From the NCBI RefSeq assembly GCF_963676685.1, contig NC_092344.1, forward strand, positions 49,622,830 through 49,686,829: DNA of 64,000 bases. Direction: 5' to 3'. Positions within the stretch are counted from its first letter, which is position 1; every line of letters starts with the position of its first letter. Shown piece by piece: positions 38,190 through 51,175 of the stretch. The notes under the pieces are model-generated. The model saw only the letters and a list, made by a program, of their open reading frames with translations, was not told where the DNA came from and did not search any database. The stretch comes from Mytilus edulis. Lineage: Eukaryota > Mollusca > Bivalvia > Mytilida > Mytilidae. A program made the translations under genes and the position numbers.

Positions 38190-40330
38190 GGAAATACTCA
38201 ACGGTCCGTCAAGCTTGAATAAATCTCTAACTTGAGCTTTTATATTTGGATGACAAATTACAAGGCCATGATTTAGTTCTTATTGAATATATTGAACAGT
38301 TGCATTAACTTGTTTACGGGTCGAATTGATAGCCACCTGATTTTCTGACAAGTGCCAGTATCTACAAAGCTAAATTTCACTCCACACCAGGAAAGATTTG
38401 GCAATAACACATGTAATCGCATAATGTCAAACCTTACCTGCTGAATGAGCTTGTTTCCTTTGATTAAACCCAAAACTTAGAGCCCAAATGGATGATCAAA
38501 CTTTGTTGAGGTGGATAACATCTAAGATTCTCTTCAACTGAAGGAAACTTTTTTTTTCATTTGATTACTCGATGGCAATACCAATGTAAATTATAACCTT
38601 TTGACTGTAATCAAGTTTTGACCCCTGGTCTTCTCTTAAAGCTTCTGGTCGCCCAATATACAAAAGATGATCCCATGACCAAAACTTGACGGGGTTCTAC
38701 AATGACAAAATTCTTACTGTTTTGTTTAAACCTTTAAAAACCATATTAATACATCTTCGAAAATCTTCGTATCTATTAATCTATCAATCTGAATGTAACA
38801 AGTGTATTCATCAGAAAACCAAACGTCCCGTCCCCAGGTCTTAATTTCTGAATCAGAAGCTCAAATTCTGCTATAATGGGATGCTCCGCCTATTCTAAAC
38901 AATTGTGATCGAATGTAGTCTTTAACGCCACAAACATAAAGGGGGTTTCTTAAGTATAGAAATAAACTGAAAAAGAGTCAATGGAGACCCATTAAAATGT
39001 TAAAACAAGTGTTTGTCAGAAGCAGGATATCTTATATCAAAAAGGCACGCAACATGCTCACAGGACAAAGATCTGCTTTCCTTTGAGGAATAACCAAAGT
39101 CGTTGAAGTACCTCTCTGATCAGCTTTCGAACTACAAATCTTCTAATGCAATTCATATTTATTATTTGAAATTTTCAATGGCAGATCATCAAGAAAATTA
39201 TGTGTGCTCCAAAATATATGTACTCGTATCGGTCGTGAGCTCACCTATTCTTAAAAAAGCAAAAAATGCAAGACTAAATGCAGAAGCGAACAGACAAGAT
39301 TCGTGAGAGGAGCAAACGGATGGTCGTGATCGTATAATTATGTGCAAAATTCCTAAAATAACATAATTTAAATCATATTCCTTGCTGATTGATAATTCGA
39401 GGATAATTGATTGACATTCCCTGTCACCACGCACAAAACCCACAATTCCTGATTAATGACACCCCTGAAGATGATGGAAAGCGCTCGTTTTTAGTCGGTA
39501 CTGATCATCGTCCACGCCAAACCATTATTAGTACCCCTAGACGACGCTAATCGAATGCTTTGCATATATTTCAAATACTCTTGGGGTTTCATAGGCCATT
39601 CTTCTAAAAGAATTGCCATATAAATCATAAAGACCGAAGTCCAAATTTCTATATTGTTCAAAGAATATGGTTTCTTATTAACCACAGTCAGGGCACCTCC
39701 TTTCAAAACAAAATCGCCATCCAAAGTTGAATCAGAGCCCAAAACTGAAGCAGATTTTAGCAATAAACCTAAATGAATAAACTCACCTCGCCAAATTTTC
39801 TCCTTAATCTTTAACGGAATATGAGCCCCAGTCGGATCAAATATGCTAGACTTGGGCCTCCTACTATGATAAAAGGGGGGATTTTGGTCCCCTGTATGCG
39901 TATACATACCATGACTATCCTGAATCGATGGGACCATCTCGACTTGGAAAACTATACTAGAATCATTATCGGCTGCTCTTCTGTTGACTGTTGTGGTGAC
40001 ATCGTACAATTCAGGTCGCTGAGAATCTGTACTCGACATCGGAACTCTCGAATATGACAGTCCAGGAATGGCTAATGTCACGGGATCCAACGCCGCACGA
40101 TCACTTTGGTTTTGGTTGGAGGCAATAATATCGTCTCCGCTTGCGTTAACCATAACTTGATTTGAATGACTACCCGCCGAAATAATGTTTTGATTCCCAC
40201 GAGGAGCCATGGGTCTTTTCGGATCAGAATGCACATGACTTTTACTAACATTTTATCTTTTACGCTTAGAAGTAGCATTTTTCTCTGCAACAGATCGTAA
40301 ACTATTAAGCGGTTGCCTATTTCTTTTCTG
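38190..40330 (-). mobile_element. Decayed tyrosine-recombinase transposon
   Basis: Reading 5' to 3' on the minus strand: a 247-codon frame (40234-39491) with the phrase IKEKIWRGEFIHLGLLL and 'WTSVFMIYMAILLEEWP', typical of the leading ORF of tyrosine-recombinase elements; then, after a frameshift, recombinase remnants. 'LAFFAFLRIGELT' (Arg codon 39249-39251) fits catalytic Arg I, and 'FRIGGAS' near 38895 fits the HxxR box, with Gln in place of His and an in-frame stop a few codons later. Distal pieces around 38190-38260 (HPNIKAQVRDLFKLDG) recall an SGNH-hydrolase-like tail. Several frameshifts and stops: inactive. DIRS/Ngaro versus Crypton class is not resolved. Confidence 0.65.
39491..40234 (-). 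pseudogene. Leading ORF of the tyrosine-recombinase element (247 codons)
   Basis: The frame opens at HSDPKRPMAPRGNQN, runs through a Ser/Asn/Asp-rich region and into the conserved helical region (KIKEKIWRGEF, then WTSVFMIYMA, YLKYMQSIRLA). It ends prematurely just after 'GLAWTM'; the expected continuation 'DDQYRLK' is in another frame, showing a 1-nt shift. A truncated relative lies at 54033-54437. Confidence 0.65.
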
Positions 40331-41149
40331 AGGTTTCATCTGTGTTGAGGATGGAACTGGATTTTACAAAAACTATATTGAACAAGCTTCCCGTTCAAAC
40401 GTTAGAAAATTCAGAAGTGACGTCACAGTACGGCAACGTCACATGACAGACACGGTCAAAGTTCAGAATGCAAAGAAAAAATGGGGGACACGAAAATAAA
40501 TGCGGAATTTTAACTTTTATTAAACTTGTATTATCAGTTAACCGAAAAAACATTAATAAATCGTCGCGGATATGTAAGAATTGGATTTTAACATTATTTA
40601 TCTTCAAGTAAATTTTAGAATTGCAAAATGGTCTAAAAAGGGCAATACGCGAAATAAGTATCCACGAAATAAGTTGGTGTACAGTATTACTTTTACTTGT
40701 TTTTCTATTTTTGGTGATATCAATTTGACGTGGCTGTGTAGTTATACACCACGTCATTAAGTTATTATTCTATGGGGAAAAATGTGTGTTCTTGTCTTTT
40801 ATTTTTGCTTATGTGCTTTGTCTATATGCCCTTTTGTGCTTCTTTGTTACATATTTGTTTGTTTTTATAATGATTAAGATTATAACACATTGACTGCTGT
40901 ACACGTATTTTTGACATTTATTGTTTTGTTCACACATCGTTGTCAATATAATAGAAATTTTTGCAACTGTCATCCAAGTGAGAAGTTAAGCTAGCTATAA
41001 AACAAGGGTAAATCAACCATTTTTTACATATGAAAATGCCTGTTCCAGGTCAGAAATATGACAGTTGTGTCTATCCATTTCATGTGTTTGAGCTTTTGAT
41101 TTGCCATTTAATTAGGAACTTTCCGTTTTAAATTTTCCTCGGAGTTTTT

Positions 41150-41640
41150 TTTTTTGGTGATTTTACTTGTTTTCACTCAAGACAAATTTCCCATATATTT
41201 AGGATGTTTATGATTTATGTAGTTTTTTTTATAAATAAAGGCAACAGAAGTATACCGCTGTTCAAAACTCATAAATATATGGACAAAAAACAAATTCGCG
41301 GTAACAAACTAAAACTGAAGGAAACGCATTAAATACAAGAGGAGAACAACGACACAACATTACAATGTAACACACTTATAAACTTGTTCGTCTTTTTATA
41401 TGTATTATTGTATGGCGCTGTCGATTTCTCTAAATATATAAAAAAGGGACGAAGGATACCAAAGGGACAGTCAAACTCATATATCTAAAACAAACTGACA
41501 ACGCCATGGCTAAAATGAAAAAAACAAACAAACAACAGCACACATGATACAACATACAAAACTAAAAATAAACAACACGGGCCTCACCAAAAAACTAGAG
41601 GTGATATCAGGTGCTCCGGAAGGTTAAGCAGATCCTGCTC
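41150..41640. repeat. Dispersed-repeat patch present in copy A, absent from copy B
   Basis: Contains 'ACCAAAGGGACAGTCAAACT' and 'CTGACAACGCCATGGCTAAA', reverse complements of words at 23560-23640. The corresponding spot of segmental copy B (after 55230) has unrelated sequence, so this is an insertion or replacement after duplication. Confidence 0.55.
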
Positions 41641-42325
41641 CACATGTGGCACCCGTCGCGTTGCTTAAGTGATAACAAATCCGGTAAATAGTCTAATTCG
41701 GTAGTTGATGTTCCAATGGTACCTTCGGACTCTGTCATTTCTTTCAAGATTAGAAAGCTTGTTACATATATTGTTGATTTAGATAGAAGGTGTCTGAATA
41801 ATGCAGATAATCGCAGTAAGTGCAAATTCTAATAATTATCTTACTTAGAAGATGTTCCCTACGTCAACTAGACAACCTATAAGCAACGGTTTTCGAAACA
41901 AGTAAAAGAAAATAAAAATCGGTAGTATTGCGTATTAGATTTAAATGAAATCCTTATAATTACTTAAAAGAGTTTTCTAACGTCAACTAGATAACCTCTA
42001 ATCAGCGGTTTTCCAAGCAATTCGAAGAAAATAATAAAATCGTCTATAAGGAAATGAAAGACTTTATTAATTTTTTTCAAACTGTACAAGTCTCTGGCCA
42101 TTACCAAGATTAATATAAAATGCATTAATTTGAGAACATTAACAATAGTTTAAAACAATACTTTTATAACACGTACATGTTTTATGACGTAATGGAAACT
42201 ATGTCAATTGTAGGAGGAAACAAAATGTGTCATTGACCTTGCGAATATTTCTTTATATTTACATATATTGCAATTCCTTAGTACAACACAGTGTGACATT
42301 TAAAAGTGCACCTATAATCTACAAA

Positions 42326-42404
42326 TTCATCATTTGCGGTTAACTTAGAATTTTCCTTGTGTACATATGTATTATAAACAATATAATTGAAAACGGGATA
42401 AAAG
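42326..42404 (+). promoter_or_regulatory. Promoter of paralog 3: GATA-variant TATA box and conserved block
   Basis: TTCATCATTTGCGGTT at 42326-42341, CCTTGTGT at about 42354, and GATAAAAG at 42397-42404 where the other five paralogs have TATAAAAG. Exon 1 ends at 42465 before GTAAG. Confidence 0.72.
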
Positions 42405-43077
42405 AACGATTCGGAAGAAGTAAAACATTATTCATTAGAAATAATTCCAATTGTTCAAAACAGAGGTAAGAAATTATTAAAGCAGAATCATAACTATTTG
42501 GTATACATAAATATGAAAGATATTACAATTTAAATAAGTACCATAGTAACAAAGATAAGAAATAAGTTATTAAAGATTTAGAAAATTGTATTGATAAAGT
42601 TTTAAGCGTGATGCATGGTTCAATATTTTGGTTTTGATCTCAGTAATTTAAATTTAGATTCAGTAACACAATACTGCTTCAAAATATAATTTATTTTCAT
42701 AACTTATATTTATTGTGTTTTAAAATCAATCAGAAAGTTAATTCGGAATGAAATAATTATTGGAGACATTCAAGTTATTAATCACTCGAAGTAATGTTTG
42801 TTTCTTATGTTTAAATACTGTAAAGGTATATGTTTATCTTATACTTATACTTGACAATCAATGCAAATTATTCAAGTTCCTTTTTTCTGCATTTGTAACT
42901 TTGTGAATAAACATCCTATGTATCTTTTTAATTTGTAATGTGAACCTAATTTCTCTGTAAAATCATATTGCATTTATAAATTGAAGCTTTATTTCCACAC
43001 TTTACATAATTCGTATTAAATTATTTGAACTCCTATTTTGTAAGTAAGGATATTTTCCCTCTAAATTTCAGACTTGA

Positions 43078-44113
43078 ATGATGACATTCCAGACCATTTT
43101 CGTTTTGATGGCAATGGTCACAATAACAGCAGCCGGTAAGAAAAATGTTCAATGTGTTTTAGTCGAAATTTATAAACTGTATCAAATAAAAGTGTTTTAA
43201 TTGTATAGATAACATTTAAAAAATAACACAGAAAGTTCTGATATTTCCGAAACCGAACAGTCTCTGCAATTGCTTACAACAACGTTCTTTTGCTAAAAGT
43301 GTGTAATTGTTTTATTAGCGATAATACTTGATATTATTGTATTGTTAAATAAAAATAATCCCTAGTATTTTTTCCAATTAATCAATTCATGAAAATCACA
43401 TAAAGTGTCAGATCTTTAATTTTACAGTATATGTACCCTCGGATAAGCATGCATTAGATAGACATGGAATGGAGAAGGTTTTACTGGTCGAAAACACAGT
43501 TGGAAGAAACATAAACAGGCGTCGTGGTGATGGATCTCTTTCTGTACTGGATGTTATTGATGCAAATAGACGAGCAGGATCAAGAGGAGTTGGGACATCT
43601 CATGGAATAGGCAGTGAATTTATTACACACGGGTCATCTTCCGGTAGAGGATTGTCCGGGGCTTTTGTTGGTGGCAGGACCTCTGTATCTGGAAGTATTA
43701 GAGGCTCTTCAGTTGGTTTGTCCCGTGCTTTATCTGACGATGATGATCATTTCACCTCTGGCATCCGAATTGGTGCATCTGGTCTAGTTAGAAATGTGGA
43801 TCTGTCTAGAAATTCTCATTTGGAAACTATTGGTAATATCCGTGGAGTGTCTGGTCATTCAGGTGCAGATATTATTGACGCAATCAGTTCTAGACGAGGT
43901 GGGCGTGTTGTCCTGGACACTGTTTCTGCCAGACGAAGTGGATCAGCCCGTACTTCTGGTTCAAGACTAGTTTCTCAGTCAGTGGTAGGAGGAAAAACTG
44001 ATTGCAAAAACGACTGTTTTAGTGATGGAGATTGTCCAACAAACAGATACTGTGCCACTGTTAATTGTCACAGAATTTGTAGAAGAAGACTGTCTAATGG
44101 ATACTCACCATGA
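43078..44113 (+). CDS. Secreted Ser/Gly/Arg-rich protein with one six-Cys WAP-like module, paralog 3 (247 aa)
   Basis: Coding exons 43078-43135 and 43428-44113; the second starts after TTTTACAG. Exon 1 (non-coding) ends at 42465; exon 2 starts at 43072. Signal peptide MMTFQTIFVLMAMVTITAA; mature start VYVPSDKHALDRHG. The mid-chain Cys module of paralogs 1, 2 and 6 is absent: the chain passes from 'RALSDDDD' straight to 'HFTSGIRIG'. The single module is at the C-terminus (CKNDCFSDGDCPTNRYC then ATVNCHRIC). Nearly identical to paralog 5 throughout, including introns. Head-to-head with paralog 2, about 6 kb apart. Confidence 0.84.
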
Positions 44114-44158
44114 AAAGCCGAAATCCAGAGTATGAACACTTTTTGATATCTTTTTTTA

Positions 44159-44164
44159 AATAAA
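44159..44164 (+). terminator. Poly(A) signal of paralog 3
   Basis: AATAAA 46 bp after the stop codon. Confidence 0.72.
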
Positions 44165-44712
44165 ATATTGTTTTTTGTTATTGTATAGATATTTCGGTAT
44201 TTCATCAATAATATTGATAAGTCATTCGTCAAATCAAACTAATCAGAAAAAATATAACAACACACAGAAATCAATACAGATATAAATAAAGATAACAAAA
44301 ATCTTACAGCAATTGGAAAAAGGACTGGTGATTTGTTTAAATTACAGTAACCCGTAACTCACAAAAAACATAAAATAAACAATAATTAAAAAACTGTTTT
44401 CGCCAAAGAAAAGACAATTCCTTGTTAAGCATGTTAAGTTCAACATTGATTTGAATTCTAAAATAGCTACAAAAGAATTTCAGATTTATGATGCTGGAAA
44501 CGTTCTGATAGCTAGACAAAAACGGAAAACTAACGATTTTCTTTTCAAAAACCGATTAAGCGAAATATATTAGCATAGAAATATTTGCTGATACAAAGAC
44601 GTATACATTGAACCTGAATTATAACATAAAGGTATTAGGATATTTTTTAATTTCGAAAACTGTTTACCTCGGGAAATAATATGTTTATTTGTTAATTGTT
44701 ATATGTATACAT

Positions 44713-44945
44713 TGTTGCGCCGGTTCCAAGTCAGGAGGCTCTGGCCTCTGTTAAAAAAGATACATCTATTATCACTGAACTAGTATGCATATTTGTTTAC
44801 GGGTCAGCTGAAGAAAGGCTCCGGAAGCGGGAGTTTCTTGCTGCATTGACGACCTATTGGTGGACTCCAGCTGTTGTCTGCTCGATGGTGTGGTAGTTGT
44901 CTCTTTGACACATTCACCATTTCCATTCTCAATTTTATTTATATG
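44713..44945 (+). repeat. Interspersed repeat D (inverted partner at 45788-46110)
   Basis: Holds 'GGTTCCAAGTCAGGAGGCTC', 'TTGACGACCTATTGGTGGAC' and 'TGTCTCTTTGACACATTC'. The stretch 45788-46110 carries the same words in reverse orientation (AATGTGTCAAAGAGACAACA ... AGAGGCTCTTGACTTGGAAC). Non-coding. Confidence 0.65.
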
Positions 44946-45317
44946 GCCATTCCTTAATATAAAACGATACATGAACTATTTTTTAGCATACTATGTACGG
45001 GTTTTATTCATTGTTGAAGGTGATACTGTGACATATAGTTGTTAATCTGAACATTTTTACGTGTGTGATGGATAATTGTTTTATTAGCAATCATTCCATA
45101 TCTTATCTTTATAGGGTTTTATTCATAAAAAATGAGGATTTTCTAGTTTTATTTCACAATAACTAAAATATGCTTTCAGTAGTTAGCGTGAAACTTTGGT
45201 GACTTGTTTATAGATATTGATGTAATAACCCTATTGATTTTCATAAATTTCAAATATGACATTGAGAAGAAATTGAATTTATTTGTTCAAAGTCTGACAA
45301 CAGATTCACTAAGCATT

Positions 45318-45488
45318 GCGCAATAGCACAGTTCATTGCGCAACAGAAACAGAAACCTGCTATATTTTAAAAATTTAATTACAATCCAAACTCAGACCTT
45401 TATCAAGCTTGAATATTGTGTCAATTTTTGCTCCAACTGTTCAGGGTTGGATCTCTGCGGGCGTATCCAGCTGCGCACAGCGAAGCAG
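45318..45488 (-). mobile_element. Reversed fragment of element A
   Basis: Holds the reverse complements of the element A lead ('CCAACTGTTCAGGGTTGGAT', then a worn TCTGCGGGCGTAT) and of a palindromic minisatellite unit (ATTGCGCAATAGCACAG). Confidence 0.6.
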
Positions 45489-45522
45489 TTTATTATATTA
45501 ATTTTTCACAATTTCTTTTAAG

Positions 45523-45730
45523 TACTGTAAATTCAGAAATTATTGCGTGCATTTGTTATTGCGATTTTGTCATTTTAGACTAAAATACGATTTTAATTTT
45601 TGCGATATTCAGAAAAACATTGTTTAATTCATATTAAAACTTTCAAAATGCGAGTTTTTATTATTGTTATTATAACCTGTCGCATTTTCGCAATAATAAA
45701 AACATCGCAATAATTTCTGAATTTTCAGTA
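45523..45730. mobile_element. TA-flanked MITE, copy 2 (208 bp)
   Basis: Left end TACTGTAAATTCAGAAATTA, right end the inverted counterpart, TA at both edges; same family as 5412-5610. Confidence 0.72.
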
Positions 45731-46110
45731 TATGGTTAAACCTAACAAAAAAACTTTGATTTCATTGTGGCTAGTCTGTTAATCAGACATCAACAAAATT
45801 GAGAATGGAAAGAGGAATGTGTCAAAGAGACAACAACTCGACCATAGAGAAGACAACAGCAGAATGTCACCTACAGGTCTTCAATGCAACGAGAAATTTC
45901 AGCACCCGGAGGCGTCCTCCAGCTGGCCATATACAAATTTATATACTAGCTCAGTAATAATGAACGCAATACTAAACTCCAAATTGTACACAAGAAACTA
46001 AAATTAAAAATAATACAAGACTAACAAAGGCCAGAGGCTCTTGACTTGGAACAGGCGCAAAAATGCGGCGGGGTTTAACATGTTTATGAGATCTCAACCC
46101 TCCCCCTATT

Positions 46111-48780
46111 CCTCTAGCCAATGCAGAAAAGTAAACGCATAACAATACGCACATTAAAATTCAGTTCAAGAGTCGTCCGAGTCTGATGTCAGAAGATGTA
46201 ACTAAAGAAAATAAACAAAATGACAATAATACCTCAATGTTCTTATTTCAAAAAGAGGAGCACTCAGCATATATGAATAATGTGTGCATGAAGGGACAAC
46301 AACTTGCCAGAACTGAATGTTTTACCACAATTAAATATGCTTAATTGAAAAACAAATATATGATATAAAATAAGAAATATGCCTTTTTCAAGACTTCTTG
46401 TCCATATAGTTTGGTATTTTGGTAAGATCATCGATGATTAGAGGTGGTTATGATGGGTAAAATGTAAATAATAGAAAACAAAATATATCACAGGATTGAG
46501 CTTTTTTTATAAGTGTATTATAATATTGCTATACAAATGCATTCTTTGTGAAACAAAAATATGACACACAACTCACAATTGCATCTGATCTGATCTGATA
46601 AGATGGTCACAACTGTCAGCACAATGAGTTGTTGAAGTAGCATTCATTCGATGTAAATATTTAAGGGAAGATTAAAGCATTTTGTTAACACTTAAACAAA
46701 ACTTTTTTTGTCCATAAGCCAAATAAAGAAAAGTACAAATTTGCCAAACAGTGTTCGTGCTACTAGAACTATAACGTTAGGTGGTCTTGTAAGACTTTTT
46801 TATAAATCATAGGAGAAATGTGCTGTCTATTGATGAGTCCTGGGTTTGAATAATCATTCGCTTAAACATAATAACTGATAATGTAATATATTATTTTTAA
46901 TCCCTTTGTCCGTCAGTCCTGATCATATCTATAAAACTTTTAATCAGTTTGAGGTGTTTTGGCATATGATATCTGACATAATTCGTATATTTTTGTTACT
47001 TAACAGTATCAAAGGTACCAGGATTATAATTTAGTACGCCAGACGCGCGTTTCGTTAAAACAATAATAAGTCTTCATAAAAACAAATACGAAAATCTTTT
47101 ACTTACGATAACATAAAGATACTAACAAATAAACAATTTTCAGTGGACACATTTAAAGAAATTAACACCTCCAAGGAACATAATTAGAACTATACGATAC
47201 TACATGCTTGCAGGTCCTTGGATACGATCTTGCATATTATAATCTCATCATACAGAAATGCACCTTATGTGATTCTCCTCTTATTTGGGTTTTTGCTGCT
47301 ATCCAAAATCAAAATTGTTAATTTTTTTTATTGGAATTATTCAGAAATATTTGCAATCTTCTGCTTCTTCAAGTAAATCTCCTCCGAGATGGAACACACT
47401 CCAATTAACGGATCAGTTTTCAAAATGATGAATATATTAAAAAAGAAGTTATTCCAAAGTTCAAATGTTAAAAGGTAAACCCAAAATTTAACATTCCACA
47501 TACACAAAATAAAATTACAGGAACGTATATATCTATTCATGACGCACTCAAAGCACGTTGGCCAATGTGTAGATTTTATATTAAAGGCACTGTCTAACTA
47601 AATAAAATCTATGAATTGTTGGCACTGATTTAAATGAGTGTCTGCTCCATGACAGTCTTGAACATTGAATAAAATACACTGCTATTTTAGTGTTTGGTAC
47701 AGTATTGCTGTCACTGTACACCACAGTTTAACATAGAGGTTGCATTTCTGTAAAAATTGACAATGCAATTTCCAATAGGAACTCCTTTTACAGCTAAAAC
47801 TGTACCACTTTCACTATGAAGTTTTGAAAAAAATCTTATCCTAGAATTGAAAGTTCATATGCACCACAAATGTTTTCAAAGGTCAAAATATAGGACTGTG
47901 CAGCATATTTTCAACGTTTATATGCCCTGAACTTCTCAGAGTTTAAACTTACACTAATTTTCTTAACTACTCCTACCTCAAATGAAAGGTTACCACAGAT
48001 TTCAATGTAAACAATATGCACGTGTTTATTTACTGGTAACATTCCCAAGTTCTGTCTCTGCGATATGGAACACAGAGAGCATGACTGGTAACCAGTATGT
48101 AAACAACATTAATTTTCTATGAATATTCAAATACTCCCCAAAAGAGGCGTGTTTTGAGAAACAGCTGTATTTACAAAGTGCAGCCTAGAACCGTATACAT
48201 GAAAACGAGAAACAGAAAACATTATTAAATCTATGAACGGTTGCATAGCACTGATTTAAATTAGTGTCTCCTCCATGACAGTCTGGAACATGAAATAAAA
48301 GACACTGATCTTTTAGTGTTAGGTCTAGTTTTGCTGCCACTGTGCACCACATGTAGAGTTCAACATAGAACCCTAAAAGAAAACCAAAAACCTCTTTATG
48401 TCAGAAAAACTATCAACCTCCAAACATACTATCAACACTGATTTGTGTCCACACTTGTTAAGTATACAAAATACATATTTTATTTCAACTTGTTTGACAA
48501 AGATATGTTGTTTTTCGACTAAACACCAATTAAGGTAGCACAAAACAACGATTTTTTCACTCCCAATCAGACAACTTTCAACTTATGTAATTCATTTCAT
48601 CCTTCTTTATATTTTATAAATGAGGTACAAAAAGAAAGAAGAAAGATTAATCTTTCAAATTGTGATAATTTTATTATGACAGAATTATTACATTATTAAT
48701 TATTATGTAATTAGTTGCTATATTGTGATGTCCACACTTGAATGAATTTGGCGTCTTTGTTCTTCATAGCATCCCAAAAT
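46111..48780. other. Tail-to-tail spacer between paralogs 3 and 4; no gene seen
   Basis: No supported gene. A direct repeat of about 150 bp occurs at 47605-47745 and 48222-48375 (both hold 'CTCCATGACAGTCT' and 'TTTTAGTGTT'). Sequence at 47870-47990 resembles 3050-3180. Family C fragment at 47007-47060. Confidence 0.55.
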
Positions 48781-49805
48781 ATGTTATAGATTCTTGTACA
48801 ACACAGCTTGACCTCCAACATTTTTTTTATCATTTCAAGCCGTTTGATGGACCAATGATAATCAAACACATAATTTAAACTATATTTATTGATATTGATC
48901 GATTTGTTTTTAAAGACTGCAGCTACAAATATAATTTTCTGTTTCTACAGTGAAATAAAATCAGAAAAGTATCGTATGTTCCATAACATCAACCAATAGA
49001 AGCGTATCTTGATTATGAAGAGCTATTCTATTTGTATGATTTCTTATACATACAATAATGGATACTATGACATTTCAATAAAAAAAAGTGTTCGGGTCAG
49101 GTAGTTATCAAACATGAGACCTTGAAAGAGTGTATCTAGGAGACTTGTACCTGTCTATTTAAAAAAGATATAAGATATGGAATGAATACCGATATAAGAC
49201 AAATATCCATCATACACGTAACAATGTTGAAATTTACAACTATACTGTATGCACCAGAATTACCTTCAACAATGATTGAAATCTATATCACATAGTTAGA
49301 TAAAAATAAGTTCATATGTCTTTTTATATTAAGGACCGACCATATAAATGTACACATATAACAATTTACAAATAAACATATTATTTCCCAAGGTAAACAT
49401 AGTTAACAATTTTTGCAACTAAAATATATCCTCATACTTTTTACATTATAATTCAGTTTTCCGTTTTGTCTAGCTATCAGCACGTATCCAACATAAAAAT
49501 TCTAAGAATGTTTGTAGTTATTTCAGAATTCCAATCAATGTAGAACTTGACAAGGAATTGTTTTGGAGAAAAAAGTTTTTTTATAATTGTTTTTGTAATG
49601 TTTTTTTGTGTGTTACGAGATACTGTGATCTAAACAAATCACCAAATTTTTTTTTCAATTGCTGTATGCTTTTGTTTTCTTTATTCATATTTGTAGTTAT
49701 GACTGTATGCTGTTATATTTTTTCTGATTAGTTTTTTTTGACTGTGTCAATATTATTGATAAAATAACGAAAAATCTATACAATAACAAAAACTGAAAGC
49801 AACAT

Positions 49806-49811
49806 TTTATT
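49806..49811 (-). terminator. Poly(A) signal of paralog 4
   Basis: AATAAA on the minus strand, 54 bp past the stop codon. The flank beyond it matches the 3' flank of paralog 5 in inverted orientation to about 48780. Confidence 0.7.
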
Positions 49812-49864
49812 TTAAAAAAAAGTATAAAAAAGTGTTCATAGTCTGGATTTGGGTGATAGGCTTT

Positions 49865-51175
49865 TCATGATGAGTATCCATTTGACAGTCTTCTTCTACA
49901 AATTCTGTGACAATTGACAGTGGCACAGTATCTGTTTGTTGGACAATCTCCATCACTAAAACAGTCGCTTTTGCAATCAGTTTTTCCTCCTACCACTGAC
50001 TGAGAAACGAATCCTGAACCTGAAGTACGACCTGATCCACTACGTCTGGTCGAAACGGTGTCTAAAACAACACGCCCACCTCGTCCAGAGCTGATTGCGT
50101 CAAGAATATCTGTACCTGTATGACCAGACACTCCACGGCTACTACCAATAGTTTCCAAATGAGAATTTCTGGACAGATCCACATTTCTAGCCAGACCAGA
50201 TGAACCAATTCGGCTACCAGACGTGAAATGATCATCATCGCCAGATAAAGCACGGGACAAACCAATTGAAGAACCTCTTATGATTCCAGATACAGAGGTC
50301 TTGCCTCCAACAGAAGCCCCAGACAATCCTCTACCGGAAGATGACCCGTGTGTTATAAATTCACTGCCTATTCCACGAGCTGTGCCAACATTTCTTGATC
50401 CTGCTCGTCTATTTGCATCAATGATATCCAGTACAGAAAGAGATCCCTCACCACGACGCCTGTTTATGTTTCTTTCAACTGTGTTTTCAACCAGCAAAAC
50501 CTTTTTAACTCCATGTCTGTCTAATGCATGTTTGTCTGTGGGTGCGTAGACTGTAAAATAAATATTTGACGTGTTATATTTCACAAATCTAGTAATACAG
50601 AACAATAAAAATTAACTCTTGTTTATATGTAAATATAAGGTTTCTGGCATTTTAACCAATGATATAACTATCAACTAAAGATGAAATGACTAGAATGTTA
50701 TCAATAGTTATCAAAGGTACCAGGATTGTAATTTAGTACGCCAGATGCGCGTTTCGTCTACACAAGACTCATCAGTGACGCTCATATCAAAATATTGATA
50801 AAATCAAACAAGTACAAAGTTCAAGAGCATCAACTTAAGGGAACGTACGGCTTCAGCACAGATGTAGGTTCATACCGTATAGTAAGCTATAAAAGACCTC
50901 ATATGACAAATGTGAACCAATTCAAAAAGAGAAAACCTTTTGTGAAATGTTCTTGTAAAATATTCAAAAATATGTAGATCTTGTTAAGTATTGAAATTAT
51001 ATCTTTTTAAGGATTTTTTTTATTGTAATCATTTAGATATTTGTATCTTCACACCCGAACCACTTCTGTTAAAATAGTCTACAAACTCACAGGAAGCGAT
51101 TAGAATATTTTACATACCGGCTAGTGTTACTGTTGTCAATGCAATCAAAAAGAAAATGGCCTGGAATCGCATCAT
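49865..51175 (-). CDS. Secreted Ser/Gly/Arg-rich protein with one six-Cys WAP-like module, paralog 4 (247 aa, apparent hybrid)
   Basis: Coding exons 51118-51175 and 49865-50550; non-coding exon 1 donor at 51587. The signal peptide is identical to paralog 2, and promoter, intron 1 and the mature start YAPTDK are paralog 2-like. From about 'NINRRRGEG' (near 50470) onward the protein and 3' flank follow paralogs 3 and 5: 'SSSGRGLSGA', 'SGIIRGSS', no mid-chain Cys module, and 'CRRRLSNGYS' at the end. The switch therefore falls within about 50465-50535. C-terminal module CKSDCFSDGDCPTNRYC then ATVNCHRIC. Family C sequence (50701-50833) sits in intron 2. Function unknown. Confidence 0.83.
50701..50833. 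repeat. Family C insertion in intron 2 of paralog 4
   Basis: Carries 'AGTACGCCAGATGCGCGTTT' and 'GACTCATCAGTGACGCTCAT'. The aligned intron of paralog 2 (around 35190-35215) runs from 'TAGAATGTTATCAA' to the downstream sequence without it, so this is a filled site with an empty counterpart. Confidence 0.65.

Larger units (their letters stand above)
35503..44300. repeat. Segmental duplication, copy A (head-to-head pair, paralogs 2 and 3)
   Basis: The 5' half of paralog 2, the spacer and all of paralog 3 match, in the same order and orientation, 51118-58280 (5' half of paralog 4, spacer, paralog 5). Matching landmarks: 36660-36730 with 52420-52490, 37360-37600 with 52585-52830, 38100-38430 with 53460-53810, 40330-41010 with 54470-55170, and 41840-44300 with 55680-58280. 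The copies differ by separate insertions and deletions. Confidence 0.8.

Noticed and set aside
50280-50549. 89-codon frame antisense to paralog 4
   Set aside because: Shadow of the coding strand; mirrors the Ser/Arg-rich codon bias and has no start context.
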